Positions 1-8,694 of a DNA stretch of 64,000 nucleotides are shown here, piece by piece; the stretch's first letter is position 1, and every line of letters starts with the position of its first letter. The translations under genes and the position numbers were made by a program. Source of the DNA: Lachnospiraceae bacterium (GTDB lineage: Bacteria; Bacillota; Clostridia; Lachnospirales; Lachnospiraceae); assembly GCA_031280955.1 (NCBI GenBank), contig JAITGA010000030.1:1-64000 (forward strand), written 5' to 3'. Under the pieces are notes generated by a model. The model did no database searches and was not told where the DNA came from. It was given only the letters and a program-made list of their open reading frames with translations.

Positions 1-1
1 A

Positions 2-577
2 TACAATCAAAATGATTACGATCGGCTTAGGCAAGGAGCAAAAGACGGAAATCCTTTAATGATGACAATTTTCGTTGCGAATTTCTTAACGGTAAAGTAT
101 CAAGAGAATCTATATTTCCAAGAAGAGACTACTATCAAGGGCTGGCCTTCTTCCGGCGGCAATGGGATTCGCTTCTTTTCCGCAGGGTATTTTAGTATTG
201 TCAAGCCATCGAAAAATCCTGACGGTGCGTGGGAGTTCCTAAAATATATCTTGGATAATAACACCTCACCGCATAACACCATGCTACCGGTGAACTTATC
301 CTTGCTTCACGAGTTTGCTGAAGATGAGTACAATCGTTGGAGTGACAATAATGTCATACAGATTGGCGATACTATCGTAGACGGATACAGCAGGGCGGAC
401 ACGGACAAACTCATAGAGCTTTGCAAATCAGTAAGTACGCTTGATAGGAGCAACCCCGTTATCACTCGTATTATTGATGAAGAAATAGGTATTTATCTAA
501 ATGGGCAAAAATCAGCCGATGAAGTAATTAACATTATCGAAAATCGAATCAATATTTATCTTGCTGTGCAGGATTGA
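2..577 (+). CDS. Extracellular solute-binding protein, C-terminal fragment (cut by window edge)
   Basis: The reading frame is open from base 2, so the gene starts before the window and the ATG at 59 is an internal methionine. The visible part is about 191 residues. The segment around YFSIVKPSKNPDGAWEFLKY is typical of the C-terminal lobe of family 1 bacterial solute-binding proteins, in which a conserved loop and helix precede the closing helices. That family captures sugars or oligosaccharides outside the cell for an ABC importer. The signal peptide and lipobox cannot be seen. A perfect hairpin follows at 628-657, so this is probably the last gene of its operon. The substrate is unknown, and family-level confidence is moderate. 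Confidence 0.7.
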   Translation, partial: YNQNDYDRLRQGAKDGNPLMMTIFVANFLTVKYQENLYFQEETTIKGWPSSGGNGIRFFSAGYFSIVKPSKNPDGAWEFLKYILDNNTSPHNTMLPVNLSLLHEFAEDEYNRWSDNNVIQIGDTIVDGYSRADTDKLIELCKSVSTLDRSNPVITRIIDEEIGIYLNGQKSADEVINIIENRINIYLAVQD

Positions 578-627
578 GGTCGGCTCGCATTGAAGTTATT
601 GGAGTCATTGAAATCGGTACACCCCCC

Positions 628-660
628 AGAGCAAACCTGCTCGGTCAGGTTTGCTCTTCA
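628..660 (+). terminator. Terminator-like hairpin after the solute-binding protein gene
   Basis: A perfect 12-bp stem (628-639 with 646-657, loop of 6) lies 50 bases after the stop codon. The T-run after it is weak (TCTTCACTTG), so termination may be incomplete or Rho-assisted. Confidence 0.6.
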
Positions 661-667
661 CTTGTCC

Positions 668-696
668 TTGACTACTCCCCGCCAATAGTGTAAAAT
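668..696 (+). promoter_or_regulatory. Sigma-A-type promoter of the dapA operon
   Basis: TTGACT (668-673) and TAAAAT (691-696) are separated by exactly 17 bases. The predicted transcription start near 703 coincides with the 5' end of the lysine riboswitch, which supports the assignment. Confidence 0.8.
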
Positions 697-702
697 TACC
701 TT

Positions 703-926
703 GTAACAAGGTAGAGGTGCATGGTTCATCAGTAGCTTTTGGTGTGTTTCCGCGGCGGTTGCGGAAGAAAGTGAAAGGGGATGATGCCGAAGGGGTGTAA
801 ATCCGTTCATTACATTCTTGGGCATACGGTCAATAGCCGTATGACTGTCATCAAATTGATGGAGCGCTATCGAAGTTGGTATCCGACTGATATCATCATA
901 TGCCGGCGCATGAGTCGGCATTTTTG
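703..926 (+). promoter_or_regulatory. Lysine riboswitch (L box) with transcriptional expression platform
   Basis: The leader carries the conserved blocks of the lysine aptamer in order. These are AGAGGTGC near 713-720, GAAAGGGGATGATGCCGAAG around 773-792, a hairpin with CATACGG/CCGTATG arms (823-829 and 837-843), CTGTCA at 845-850, and the closing GGAGCGCTATC at 861-871, which pairs back to GGTAG. Downstream lies a short intrinsic terminator (900-925). In this RNA class lysine binding favours termination, so the downstream lysine-biosynthesis genes dapA and dapB would be switched off when lysine is plentiful. It fills the 386-base stretch before dapA together with the promoter and the preceding terminator. 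Confidence 0.93.
900..926 (+). terminator. Regulated terminator of the lysine riboswitch
   Basis: ATGCCG (900-905) pairs with CGGCAT (916-921) and is followed by a TTTTT run to 925. It sits between the aptamer and the dapA ribosome-binding site, as expected for the off-state hairpin. Confidence 0.8.
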
Positions 927-963
927 CACTAGGATATGAGACAGCGCAGAAAAAGGAGGAGAA

Positions 964-1851
964 ATGCCGGTATTCAAAGGTTCAGGCGTTGCTATCGTAA
1001 CGCCGTTCAAAGTGGACTATAGTATTGATTATGACAGATTGGCGGACTTGGTCGAGTTCCAGATAAATGGGGGCAGTGATGCCATCATTATTTGCGGCAC
1101 GACAGGCGAAGCCTCGACTTTGACCCATGAAGAGCATATCGAAGCGATTCGTTTCACGGTATCAAGAGTTGCAGGGCGAGTCCCCGTCATCGCCGGTAGT
1201 GGTAGTAATTGTACCGATACGGCGATATATCTGTCAGAGGAAGCGGAAAAAGCCGGTGCTGATGCCTTGATGGTAGTGACACCGTATTATAACAAGGCAA
1301 CCCAGCGTGGCTTGATAACCCACTTCCGTGCCATTGCCAGCAGCACCAAACTACCGATTATCCTGTATAATGTGCCGGTTCGTACCAATCTCAATATCCA
1401 AGCAGAGACATTTGCGGCATTGGTAAATGATGTTCCCAATATCGTCGGTGTCAAAGAAGCCAGCGGTAACTTCACCCAAATTGCGATGATGATGCACCTG
1501 ACTGATGGCAAAGCTGAGCTATATTCGGGCAATGATGACCATATCGTCCCGGTACTTTCACTAGGCGGTATCGGTGTCATTTCCGTGTTGGCTAACATCG
1601 CCCCCCGCAAAACCCATGATATCTGTCACCAGTATTTCAGCGGTGATTTCGGCGGGAGTCTACGGCTGCAATTGGAATCAATGCCGCTGATTGACGCATT
1701 GTTTTGTGAGGTAAATCCGATTCCCATCAAAAGGGCTTTGCGCTTGATGGGCAAAGACAGTGGTGTCCTGCGCCGTCCTTTGACGGAAATGGAACCTGCC
1801 AACGCTGCCAAACTGGAAAAGATATTATACGATATGGGATTCATCAATTAA
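964..1851 (+). CDS. dapA: 4-hydroxy-tetrahydrodipicolinate synthase
   Basis: The enzyme condenses pyruvate with aspartate semialdehyde, the first committed step of lysine and diaminopimelate synthesis in the cytoplasm. The 295-residue protein is full length. It shows the GTTGEAST active-site loop (45-52), the catalytic tyrosine in LYNVP (Y135) and the Schiff-base lysine in GVKEASG (K164). The start follows a strong site (AAAAAGGAGG, 951-960). It is the first gene behind the lysine riboswitch, ten bases before dapB, so repression by lysine is expected. Identification rests on motifs and context and is very secure. Confidence 0.97.
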   Translation: MPVFKGSGVAIVTPFKVDYSIDYDRLADLVEFQINGGSDAIIICGTTGEASTLTHEEHIEAIRFTVSRVAGRVPVIAGSGSNCTDTAIYLSEEAEKAGADALMVVTPYYNKATQRGLITHFRAIASSTKLPIILYNVPVRTNLNIQAETFAALVNDVPNIVGVKEASGNFTQIAMMMHLTDGKAELYSGNDDHIVPVLSLGGIGVISVLANIAPRKTHDICHQYFSGDFGGSLRLQLESMPLIDALFCEVNPIPIKRALRLMGKDSGVLRRPLTEMEPANAAKLEKILYDMGFIN

Positions 1852-1861
1852 AGGAGTTTTC

Positions 1862-2629
1862 ATGGCGGACAATGTACTCGATATCATACTTCATGGTTGC
1901 AACGGGCAGATGGGGCGGACCGTTACTGAACTGTTGGCGGCAGAGCCAACGGTGAGGATAGTTGCCGGGATAGACCCCCATGACACGATAGCCAACACCT
2001 ACCCTGTTTATCCGCAGATTAGTGCGTATCAGGGGCAGGCGGACGTGGTAATAGATATCAGCATCGCTGCGGCAGTCAGCGGGTTACTCGATTACTGTAG
2101 CGAACGGAAAGTTCCCTGTGTCCTTTGCACGACCGGACTTTCGCAGGCAGATGAGGAAAAACTGCTTGTAGCCGCAGAAAGTACGGCTATCCTGCGTAGT
2201 GCCAATATGTCCCTGGGAATCAACCTGCTGTTAAAGATGGTAAAGGAAGCGGCGAAAACACTAGCCCCTGCCGGTTTTGATATTGAAATTGTTGAAAAGC
2301 ACCATCGGTTGAAGGTGGACGCTCCCAGCGGGACGGCATTGGCTCTGGCGACTGCCATCAATGATGAACTGGCGGGAGAGTATGACTTTTGCTTTGACCG
2401 CAGTAAGGAAAGAAAGCGGCGCGAGACGAAAGAAATTGGTTTCGCCTGTGTTCGCGGCGGTACGATAGTCGGCGAGCATGACGTGATTTTCGCCGGGCTT
2501 GATGAGGTAATTACTTTTTCCCATGCTGCTCATGCGAAGTCGATTTTTGCCAAGGGAGCAGTAGCGGCAGCGAAGTTCCTCTACGGAAAGCCTGCGGGTC
2601 TGTATTCGATGGCAGACGTGATCAATTAG
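1862..2629 (+). CDS. dapB: 4-hydroxy-tetrahydrodipicolinate reductase
   Basis: It reduces the DapA product with NAD(P)H to tetrahydrodipicolinate, the second step of the diaminopimelate/lysine route. The N-terminal Rossmann motif reads GCNGQMGRT (12-20). The substrate-binding signature EKHHRLKVDAPSGTAL (145-160) contains the conserved histidine pair (147-148), the catalytic lysine K151 and the DAPSGTA loop. The length (255) is normal. AAAGGAG lies 6 bases before the ATG, and the short 10-base gap from dapA indicates co-transcription under the same riboswitch. No oddities were seen. Confidence 0.97.
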   Translation: MADNVLDIILHGCNGQMGRTVTELLAAEPTVRIVAGIDPHDTIANTYPVYPQISAYQGQADVVIDISIAAAVSGLLDYCSERKVPCVLCTTGLSQADEEKLLVAAESTAILRSANMSLGINLLLKMVKEAAKTLAPAGFDIEIVEKHHRLKVDAPSGTALALATAINDELAGEYDFCFDRSKERKRRETKEIGFACVRGGTIVGEHDVIFAGLDEVITFSHAAHAKSIFAKGAVAAAKFLYGKPAGLYSMADVIN

Positions 2630-2712
2630 AAAAGCAGCTTGCGTATCAAGTATATTAGCGGTGTCGTTGATGCACATCGAGCGGCGATATTGCCCTACAC
2701 AAAGGAAATCAC

Positions 2713-3516
2713 ATGCGGTTTCGTCCTTGTATAGATATCCATGACGGTCGCGTCAAGCAAATCATCGGTTCGAGTCTGCGTGAGGCGACAGATGGGAGTA
2801 CGGTACGGGAGAACTTCATCGCCGACCACGATGCCGCTTATTATGCGAAGTTGTATCGACAGCTTTCTTTGGCGGGTGGGCATGTTATTATCTTGAACCG
2901 TGGCGACAGCGAGTTTTACGAGGCAAGCCTGAGCGAGGCGATGGCTGCTCTCGCTGTTTACCCTAAGGGGTTGCAAATCGGCGGCGGCGTAAACAGTGAA
3001 AACGCCGCAACTTTCATCGCCGCCGGGGCATCACATGTGATTGCGACCTCATATGTATTTCGTGATGGGGAAATCGACTTTCACCGCTTGCAGAAGCTGG
3101 TTGACAGCGTCGGCAGGGAAAAAGTAGTCCTTGATTTGAGTTGCCGGACAAGCAATGGGCGTTATTTTGTCGTCACCGATCGCTGGCAGCGTTTTACTAC
3201 TGTCGAGGTCAACACGAAAACCCTGAACGAACTGGCGGCATATTGCGATGAGTTTCTGATTCATGGTGTAGATGTGGAAGGCAAATCAGCAGGGATTGAT
3301 GAGGATTTGCTGACGATTTTGTCCGAATATATCTCTCAGACCCCTCACGCGATTCCCCTTACATACGCAGGGGGAATACACACAATCGCCGATATCGAGC
3401 GGATCAGGGAGCGAGGACGAAGCCGGATTGACATTACTATTGGCAGTTCCCTTGATATATTTGGGGGACAACTGCCCCTTGCGGCAGTCTTGGAGGCACT
3501 ATCCCCTGCTCTATAG
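2713..3516 (+). CDS. hisA: HisA, eukaryotic-type ProFAR isomerase
   Basis: HisA is the (beta/alpha)8-barrel isomerase that converts ProFAR to PRFAR in histidine synthesis. The N-terminus FRPCIDIHDGRVKQIIG and the later IGGGVN and TYAGGI segments resemble the fungal/plant HIS6 subfamily more than the usual bacterial HisA, which starts with IPAIDL. The catalytic aspartate is D8 in CIDIH. The length is 267 residues. AAAGGA lies about 7 bases before the ATG. It follows dapB by 83 bases with no clear terminator, so read-through from the lysine operon is possible. No other his gene is in the window. The subfamily call comes from recognition of the sequence style and should be tested by phylogeny. 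Confidence 0.88.
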   Translation: MRFRPCIDIHDGRVKQIIGSSLREATDGSTVRENFIADHDAAYYAKLYRQLSLAGGHVIILNRGDSEFYEASLSEAMAALAVYPKGLQIGGGVNSENAATFIAAGASHVIATSYVFRDGEIDFHRLQKLVDSVGREKVVLDLSCRTSNGRYFVVTDRWQRFTTVEVNTKTLNELAAYCDEFLIHGVDVEGKSAGIDEDLLTILSEYISQTPHAIPLTYAGGIHTIADIERIRERGRSRIDITIGSSLDIFGGQLPLAAVLEALSPAL

Positions 3517-3576
3517 TGGCAGATTTTACTCTTGCAACCGTTTACTTTTTACCCGAAGCTTTATTTGCGGCGATGC

Positions 3577-3605
3577 TTTACTTACACTTATTATTCATGT
3601 ATAAT
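3577..3605 (+). promoter_or_regulatory. Promoter of the patatin/phosphorelay operon
   Basis: TTTACT (3577-3582) and a perfect TATAAT (3600-3605) are 17 bases apart. The predicted start near 3612 rules out the in-frame ATG at 3604 as start codon and supports the ATG at 3637. Confidence 0.8.
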
Positions 3606-3636
3606 GAAAAAGACTAAAGAGGAGAGGCAGAACAAC

Positions 3637-4527
3637 ATGTTAAATAACCGTGGGCTTGTTCTGGAGGGCGGTGCGTTTCGCAGTGTTTTTTCGGGCGGGG
3701 TACTGGACTTCTTCCTAGAGCATGATTTTTATGTACCCAACATTATTACTTTATCAGCGGGAGCATATGCGGCACTCAATTATGTTTCCCGGCAACCTCA
3801 GCGGCTGATCCGTACCAACATCGATCCCCTGCGGAAGAAGAAGTATTTGGGACTCGGCTATTTTTTCCGTACCGGCAACTTGTTTGACTTTGACTTCCTG
3901 TTTGAACGGATGCCCAATGAACTGGAACCATTTGACTACGATGCTTTTTTTACCTCGGGGCAGAAGTTGGTCATGAGTGCAACCAATTGTGCTACCGGCA
4001 AAGCCGCTTACTTTGATGATTATCAAAACAAGGAGCGGTTGATGGATATATGCCGTGCATCCAATAGCTTCCCTTTCATTGCCAGGATAGTGGATATTGA
4101 CGGGGAACCGATGCTGGATGGCGGGATGTGCGATGCGATTCCGATTGAAAAAGCCCTCGCCGACGGCAACGAAAAGATTATCGTCGTCTTTACGAGGACG
4201 AAAGAATACCGCAAGAAATCACGTTGGTTTTATTTGTTGATGATTCGCCTTTTTTACCGCAAATACCCGAACTTCGTTGAAGCGGTCAAACAGCGGTCGG
4301 ATCGTTACAACTATACGCTTGATTTGATAGATAAATTGGAGCAGGAGGGAAAGGTTTACATCATCAGGCCAAGTGAACGCCCGGTCAGCAATTATGAGAC
4401 CAATCCCGACAGATTACTCAAATTTTATGAACATGGATATATGACCGCCAAGGAAAAGTTTCAGGAAATAAAGGATTTTGTGACCGAAGCAGTAAAGGAA
4501 GCAGGAGAGAAAGGGAGTTTATGCTAA
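3637..4527 (+). CDS. Patatin-like phospholipase
   Basis: The protein is predicted to hydrolyse acyl esters through a Ser-Asp dyad. Visible motifs are the oxyanion loop GLVLEGGAFR at the N-terminus, the nucleophile elbow TLSAGA, and the dyad aspartate in DGGMCDAIP. The elbow normally reads G-x-S-x-G, and here the first glycine is threonine. I chose the ATG at 3637 because GGAGAGG lies 9 bases upstream and the promoter -10 box overlaps the earlier in-frame ATG. This gives 296 residues with no signal peptide. Its stop overlaps the next start by 7 bases, so it is translationally coupled to the signalling genes that follow. The substrate is unknown. Confidence 0.87.
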   Translation: MLNNRGLVLEGGAFRSVFSGGVLDFFLEHDFYVPNIITLSAGAYAALNYVSRQPQRLIRTNIDPLRKKKYLGLGYFFRTGNLFDFDFLFERMPNELEPFDYDAFFTSGQKLVMSATNCATGKAAYFDDYQNKERLMDICRASNSFPFIARIVDIDGEPMLDGGMCDAIPIEKALADGNEKIIVVFTRTKEYRKKSRWFYLLMIRLFYRKYPNFVEAVKQRSDRYNYTLDLIDKLEQEGKVYIIRPSERPVSNYETNPDRLLKFYEHGYMTAKEKFQEIKDFVTEAVKEAGEKGSLC

Positions 4528-5594
4528 GCAAAAACACGATACTTATCGTCGAGGACGACAAGGAAAACATCGCTGGTTTACGGGCCATCTTGGATGATGA
4601 ATATGATGTTTTCGTGGCTATTAACGGAGAAGGGGCACTCAATATTTTGAGGACAACGCAACCGGATCTCATCTTACTGGATATTGGATTGCCGGATATG
4701 GATGGATTCGATGTCATGGAGCGGCTTCGTAACCTAAAAGGCTGTGAAAGTATTCCTGTTATCTTCATCACCGGGGAAACGGACGTTTATGTCGAGGAGT
4801 ACGGACTCAGCAAAGGTGCGGAAGATTATATCCGCAAACCTTACGTCCCCAATGTCTTGTTGGTCAAAGTCCAAAACAGCATTGAGCGGAAAATGTCTCG
4901 TGATCAACTGGAGTGGTTGGTGCAGCAGCGGACAAGGGAGTTGGTATACTCACGGGAAATGATTATCATGGGAATGTCATTCCTTGCGGAACGGCGTGAC
5001 CTCGGGACCGGTAAGCATATCAAGCGGATTATGAAATATACGAAAATCCTTGTTGATCAAATTGCCAAGGATCACCCCGGGCTTATCTCACAAAGGGAAT
5101 GTGAGGAGATTATCCTCTATTCCAGTCTCCATGACGTGGGCAAAGTAGGCATCCCCGATTCGATATTGCTAAAGCCGGGTCGTCTCACCCGTGAGGAGTT
5201 CGAGGTTATCAAGACCCATACGACTATCGGTGCTGATGTTCTTGCCGTAACCGCAAGCCTCAACAATGAGTTCCAAGGCGATTTGAAAACGGCAATCGAC
5301 ATTGCCGAATGTCACCACGAGAAATGGAATGGCAGTGGTTATCCGCATGGTTATGTCGGTGAACAGATTCCCATCGCCGCCCGGATAATCTCTTTACCTG
5401 ACATCTATGATGCCTTGACCAACCGTCGCTCTTACAAAGAAGCATACAGGCACGATATGGCGCGGGATATTATCGTCAATGGCGATGGCAGGACGATGCC
5501 GGAACACTTTGACCCGATTGTTTTAAATGCCTTTATCGCAACCGAGAAGCAGTTCGCAGAGTTATGTGTTGATGATGAGCTAGGAGGGGTGTAA
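4521..5594 (+). CDS. Response regulator with HD-GYP phosphodiesterase domain
   Basis: It has an N-terminal receiver (residues 5-122, acidic pocket E11-D12-D13, phospho-acceptor D54, conserved lysine K106), then a helical linker and an HD-GYP domain. The catalytic HD pair is at 204-205 (SLHDVGKVGIPD), the histidines are at 265-266, and GSGYP is at 271-275, so all main metal and GYP residues are present. Such proteins degrade cyclic di-GMP (some degrade cGAMP) when phosphorylated. It overlaps patatin by 7 bases and its last base is shared with the next start. It is probably the output of the phosphorelay encoded downstream. No diguanylate cyclase is seen in the window. Confidence 0.93.
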   Translation: MLSKNTILIVEDDKENIAGLRAILDDEYDVFVAINGEGALNILRTTQPDLILLDIGLPDMDGFDVMERLRNLKGCESIPVIFITGETDVYVEEYGLSKGAEDYIRKPYVPNVLLVKVQNSIERKMSRDQLEWLVQQRTRELVYSREMIIMGMSFLAERRDLGTGKHIKRIMKYTKILVDQIAKDHPGLISQRECEEIILYSSLHDVGKVGIPDSILLKPGRLTREEFEVIKTHTTIGADVLAVTASLNNEFQGDLKTAIDIAECHHEKWNGSGYPHGYVGEQIPIAARIISLPDIYDALTNRRSYKEAYRHDMARDIIVNGDGRTMPEHFDPIVLNAFIATEKQFAELCVDDELGGV

Positions 5595-6205
5595 TGAGTG
5601 ATAGTACAACCAGACAACAAGATGCGTTGATAGAGTTGGGTGTTGATGTTGATGAAGCCACGGTTCGTTTTGCCGGCAAATATGAGTTATACCGCAAATC
5701 GCTGAAAAAGTTCGTAGCCGGTTTCGTAGAGAGCGAAATGACCAGTATCGAAGAAGCACAGGAGATGGACATTGAGGAGTTTCGCCGTTATCTCCACAGC
5801 ATGAAAGGCGTAACCGGAAATCTCTCGATTACCAAGGCTTACCAACTGTTTGCCGAGACAGAGCAATCAGCCAAAACAGGGATTGTTGACTATGATAAGT
5901 ATGCGCAGTTACTGGACTATTGGCCGGCTACGGCGAAAAGCATTTTTGAACTTTTGACCCAAGACGAAGACGAGCAAGCGGCTATGGTTAATCTTCCTCG
6001 TGGTGAAGAGGCAGAGTGCCGTCAGTTACTGGCGGAGCTGCGGGGAAAACTTCTACTGGGCAAAGCCCTTGAATGTGAGCGGATTATCAAGTCACTATCG
6101 GAAAAAGAGTGGGACAATATCGACAAAGCTCTGCTAAAGCGGATTTGTCAAACAGTCGATAATTATGAATTTGACATGGCGGTGGAGATGATTGATGGCA
6201 CTTAA
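5594..6205 (+). CDS. Histidine phosphotransfer (Hpt) protein
   Basis: The central segment YLHSMKGVTGNLSI matches the Hpt signature HSxKGxxGNLG, with H68 as the likely phosphorylated histidine. Hpt proteins shuttle phosphate between receiver domains in multi-step relays. The 203-residue protein has a second, all-helical half (about 130-203) with no matching histidine motif. Its start codon shares a base with the previous stop (TAATG), and its end overlaps the kinase gene. This argues for co-translation with the kinase and receivers. It is soluble, with no signal peptide or membrane segment. Confidence 0.85.
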   Translation: MSDSTTRQQDALIELGVDVDEATVRFAGKYELYRKSLKKFVAGFVESEMTSIEEAQEMDIEEFRRYLHSMKGVTGNLSITKAYQLFAETEQSAKTGIVDYDKYAQLLDYWPATAKSIFELLTQDEDEQAAMVNLPRGEEAECRQLLAELRGKLLLGKALECERIIKSLSEKEWDNIDKALLKRICQTVDNYEFDMAVEMIDGT

Positions 6206-7658
6206 CGATCTCGACTTAATGGAAATGATTCTGACTTATGACAAGGAGGGTCGGATTACTTTTGCCAACCCCCGTGCCAAACGAGAACTCGGTTATCCGA
6301 AAGGATTGGACGGGCTTTTCGTCAAGAATATTTTCATCAAGGAAGACGAAAGTAAAGTTGATCCAAATGATTATCGGACACCGTGTGAGCTGACGGGCAT
6401 GGTAGCTTACCGTCGCAACAATACCTGCTTTCCCGTCAATATTCGCTTCCATCCTGCCAAGGATGAAGAACAAGACAGTTACCTGCTTGCCATCAATATT
6501 CAAGCGCAATCGAATCTGGAGCGGGAGCTTTTGGCACTTAGAGCTGAGGTGAGTTCTCAGCAAACCAGTCACAATGAGTTCATGGCAAACATGACCCATG
6601 AACTGAGGACACCGATTAATGGCATCCGCGGGCATGTTTCGGCAATGCTGGAGAGTTCGACCAATGCCGGCGACCGCAAATCTTATGCGATAATCCAAAA
6701 ATGCTGTGCCGATATGTCTTTTATCATTGACAATTTCCTTGATTTTTCCAAACTCCATGCGGGAAAAATGAATCTCAAGATGGATGTGTTCAATATATAT
6801 GAGCTAATGAATCATCTGGTAACAGCCAACTTGCCGATTATCAATGAAAAAGGCTTGCGTATCATCTTGAATGTTGCTGATAATGTCCCCAAGGAGGTAG
6901 TGGGCGACGCTAACAGACTAGGGCAGATACTGGGTAATCTGATAGCCAATGCAATTAAGTTCACCGATATTGGCTTCGTGGGTATCGACGTGAGCCAGCA
7001 TGAGGTGAGCGGTGAGCAAGTAGAAATATTTTTCGTAGTCCGTGATACGGGGATAGGTATTCCCCCTGACCAAGTGGACAAGCTATTCAAGAGTTTTTCT
7101 CAAATAGACGGCTCTTCGACCAGAAATTACGGCGGAACAGGGTTGGGGTTGATGATAAGCAAAGAACTGGTGGGCTTGATGGGCGGAAATATCCGTGTCG
7201 AGAGTACCCCGGGAAAAGGAAGTATTTTTTCTTTCAATGTCTTCCTGCGGACGGCAGAAAACATTGAACCGCCACCAGCGGAGATTCCTTATGAGCCGCC
7301 GGCGACAGTCAGTGTTGCCGGGCAGGAACTTTTCGAGGAAACACTCAAAAACATCACCTTGGAACGTTCCCGTGAGGTTGATTCAGCCTACCGCTTTGGC
7401 ACCGCCGACAATATCCGTGAAGTAAGGAAGAAATGTGCCATCCTGATTTTGGCGATCGAGGTGGAAGCATGGGAAAAAGCGGAAGTTTACATTGAAAATA
7501 TCAAGAAACTCTTGCGCGGCAGTCCTGAAGACTTACGGAAGTTGATTTTCCGCTTGGGAATGGCAGCCAGACGTGAAGAAGATGAAAAGTGCCATCTGCA
7601 TTATCAAGCAATGATGGAAAGGCTAAATGAAGAATATGCAAAATGGGACAAAACATGA
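6195..7658 (+). CDS. Cytosolic PAS sensor histidine kinase
   Basis: The order is a PAS-like sensor region (about 5-105), a short coiled coil (105-125), HisKA with phospho-acceptor H135 in MTHELRTPINGIRGH, then the HATPase with N-box GNLIANAIKF, DTGIGIP (284-290) and GGTGLGL (313-319). A helical C-terminal tail (about 375-487) resembles an Hpt fold but shows no HSxKG motif. There is no membrane segment, so it should sense a cytoplasmic cue. I chose ATG 6195 over TTG 6192 because GGTGGAG lies 7 bases before it. It overlaps both neighbours and has no receiver domain of its own. The receivers and the Hpt are separate proteins in the same operon. Confidence 0.92.
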   Translation: MALNDLDLMEMILTYDKEGRITFANPRAKRELGYPKGLDGLFVKNIFIKEDESKVDPNDYRTPCELTGMVAYRRNNTCFPVNIRFHPAKDEEQDSYLLAINIQAQSNLERELLALRAEVSSQQTSHNEFMANMTHELRTPINGIRGHVSAMLESSTNAGDRKSYAIIQKCCADMSFIIDNFLDFSKLHAGKMNLKMDVFNIYELMNHLVTANLPIINEKGLRIILNVADNVPKEVVGDANRLGQILGNLIANAIKFTDIGFVGIDVSQHEVSGEQVEIFFVVRDTGIGIPPDQVDKLFKSFSQIDGSSTRNYGGTGLGLMISKELVGLMGGNIRVESTPGKGSIFSFNVFLRTAENIEPPPAEIPYEPPATVSVAGQELFEETLKNITLERSREVDSAYRFGTADNIREVRKKCAILILAIEVEAWEKAEVYIENIKKLLRGSPEDLRKLIFRLGMAARREEDEKCHLHYQAMMERLNEEYAKWDKT

Positions 7659-8685
7659 GTCACGTCCACGGGTACTAATCGTTGACGACATGAAAATCAA
7701 TGTCTTGATTCTCGCCAATATTATAGAGGAGATGGGACATGAACCGTTGCAGGCAGGGAGTGTGGAAGAGGCTTTCACTTACTTGAAAGATACGATGCCG
7801 CAATTGATTTTGCTTGATGTTTCCATGCCACAAATGGATGGTTACGAGTTTTGCACGATACTCAAAAAAAATCCTGTCACCCGTGATATACCCGTGATTT
7901 TCATTTCTGCTTTGGATACGATACAAGATAAACTAAAGGGACTGGAACTGGGAGCGGCGGACTTCATTACCAAGCCTTTTGATGCCGCCGAGGTAATGAT
8001 GCGGGTTGCCAATCATTTGGAAACTACCCGCATGAAACAGGAGCTGGAAAGCTCCAGTCGCCGACTTCATATGATGTTGGCGGATCAGTCGCTAAAGCTT
8101 GTTAGTGAAAAAAAGGCGAGTTTGACGGCGTTGGCGGGAGTAATCAACGAGCGTTACGGGGTCTCCAAGGAGAGCCTTGACAATATCGGTCATAATGCAT
8201 GGGTTATCGCCCAGAGTTTGCTACTCGCCCAGCGTTTCCCCGAGACGATAAATGAAGAGTTCGTTGATAATCTAAGTGATGCGGTGTTAATAGCTGATTT
8301 GGGGATGATTTGGGATGGTGACAAGCAAAACCATTGTGAGGCGGGGATAGAACTCTTCTACACCCTGTTAGGCGACAGTACCCTAGACAGATTCAAGGAA
8401 ATGGCAACATCTGTCATCCGCCATCATCACAAGGATGCCAACGATAAGGAAAAAGTGCCGCTGGAAGCAAAGATTGCCCGCATCGTCAATGATATGGAAA
8501 GTTTTGCCAGAGCTCAGGAAGAAAAATGGAAAAAAGAAGCAAAGGATAGGAAAAGTAATCCCGATGATTTGCGGGAGTTGGTGGTTGCGGCGATTGCCGC
8601 CAAAAGTGGTACGGCATATGATTCACAGATCGTCGAAATATTACAGAAGGTAAAAAGGCAGTTGCGCATTGGCAGCATGGAATAG
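7627..8685 (+). CDS. Response regulator with degenerate HD-GYP-like domain
   Basis: The receiver is intact (D20-D21, phospho-acceptor D64 in ILLDVSMPQMDG, KPFD near 117). The C-terminal part aligns by order of landmarks with the HD-GYP domain of the sister gene. The HD pair is replaced by A223-D224 (IADLGM), HHEKWNGSGYP is replaced by HHHKDAND (266-273) with no GYP, and the IYDAL-like segment reads NDMESF. It therefore probably lacks phosphodiesterase activity and may act as a binding or scaffold partner. The gene overlaps the kinase gene by 32 bases. The functional proposal is inference. Confidence 0.85.
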   Translation: MKNMQNGTKHESRPRVLIVDDMKINVLILANIIEEMGHEPLQAGSVEEAFTYLKDTMPQLILLDVSMPQMDGYEFCTILKKNPVTRDIPVIFISALDTIQDKLKGLELGAADFITKPFDAAEVMMRVANHLETTRMKQELESSSRRLHMMLADQSLKLVSEKKASLTALAGVINERYGVSKESLDNIGHNAWVIAQSLLLAQRFPETINEEFVDNLSDAVLIADLGMIWDGDKQNHCEAGIELFYTLLGDSTLDRFKEMATSVIRHHHKDANDKEKVPLEAKIARIVNDMESFARAQEEKWKKEAKDRKSNPDDLRELVVAAIAAKSGTAYDSQIVEILQKVKRQLRIGSME

Positions 8686-8694
8686 GAGGAAGCT

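Noticed and set aside
113..122. ENLYFQ in the first protein resembles a TEV protease site
   Set aside because: The next residue is Glu, not Gly or Ser, and the context is an ordinary binding-protein segment. It is a chance match.
658..921. 87-codon frame on the minus strand upstream of dapA
   Set aside because: It lies across the lysine riboswitch and its terminator and shows no protein-like features.
6216..6758. 180-codon minus-strand frame opposite the kinase gene
   Set aside because: It is a shadow of the histidine kinase with no supporting signals.
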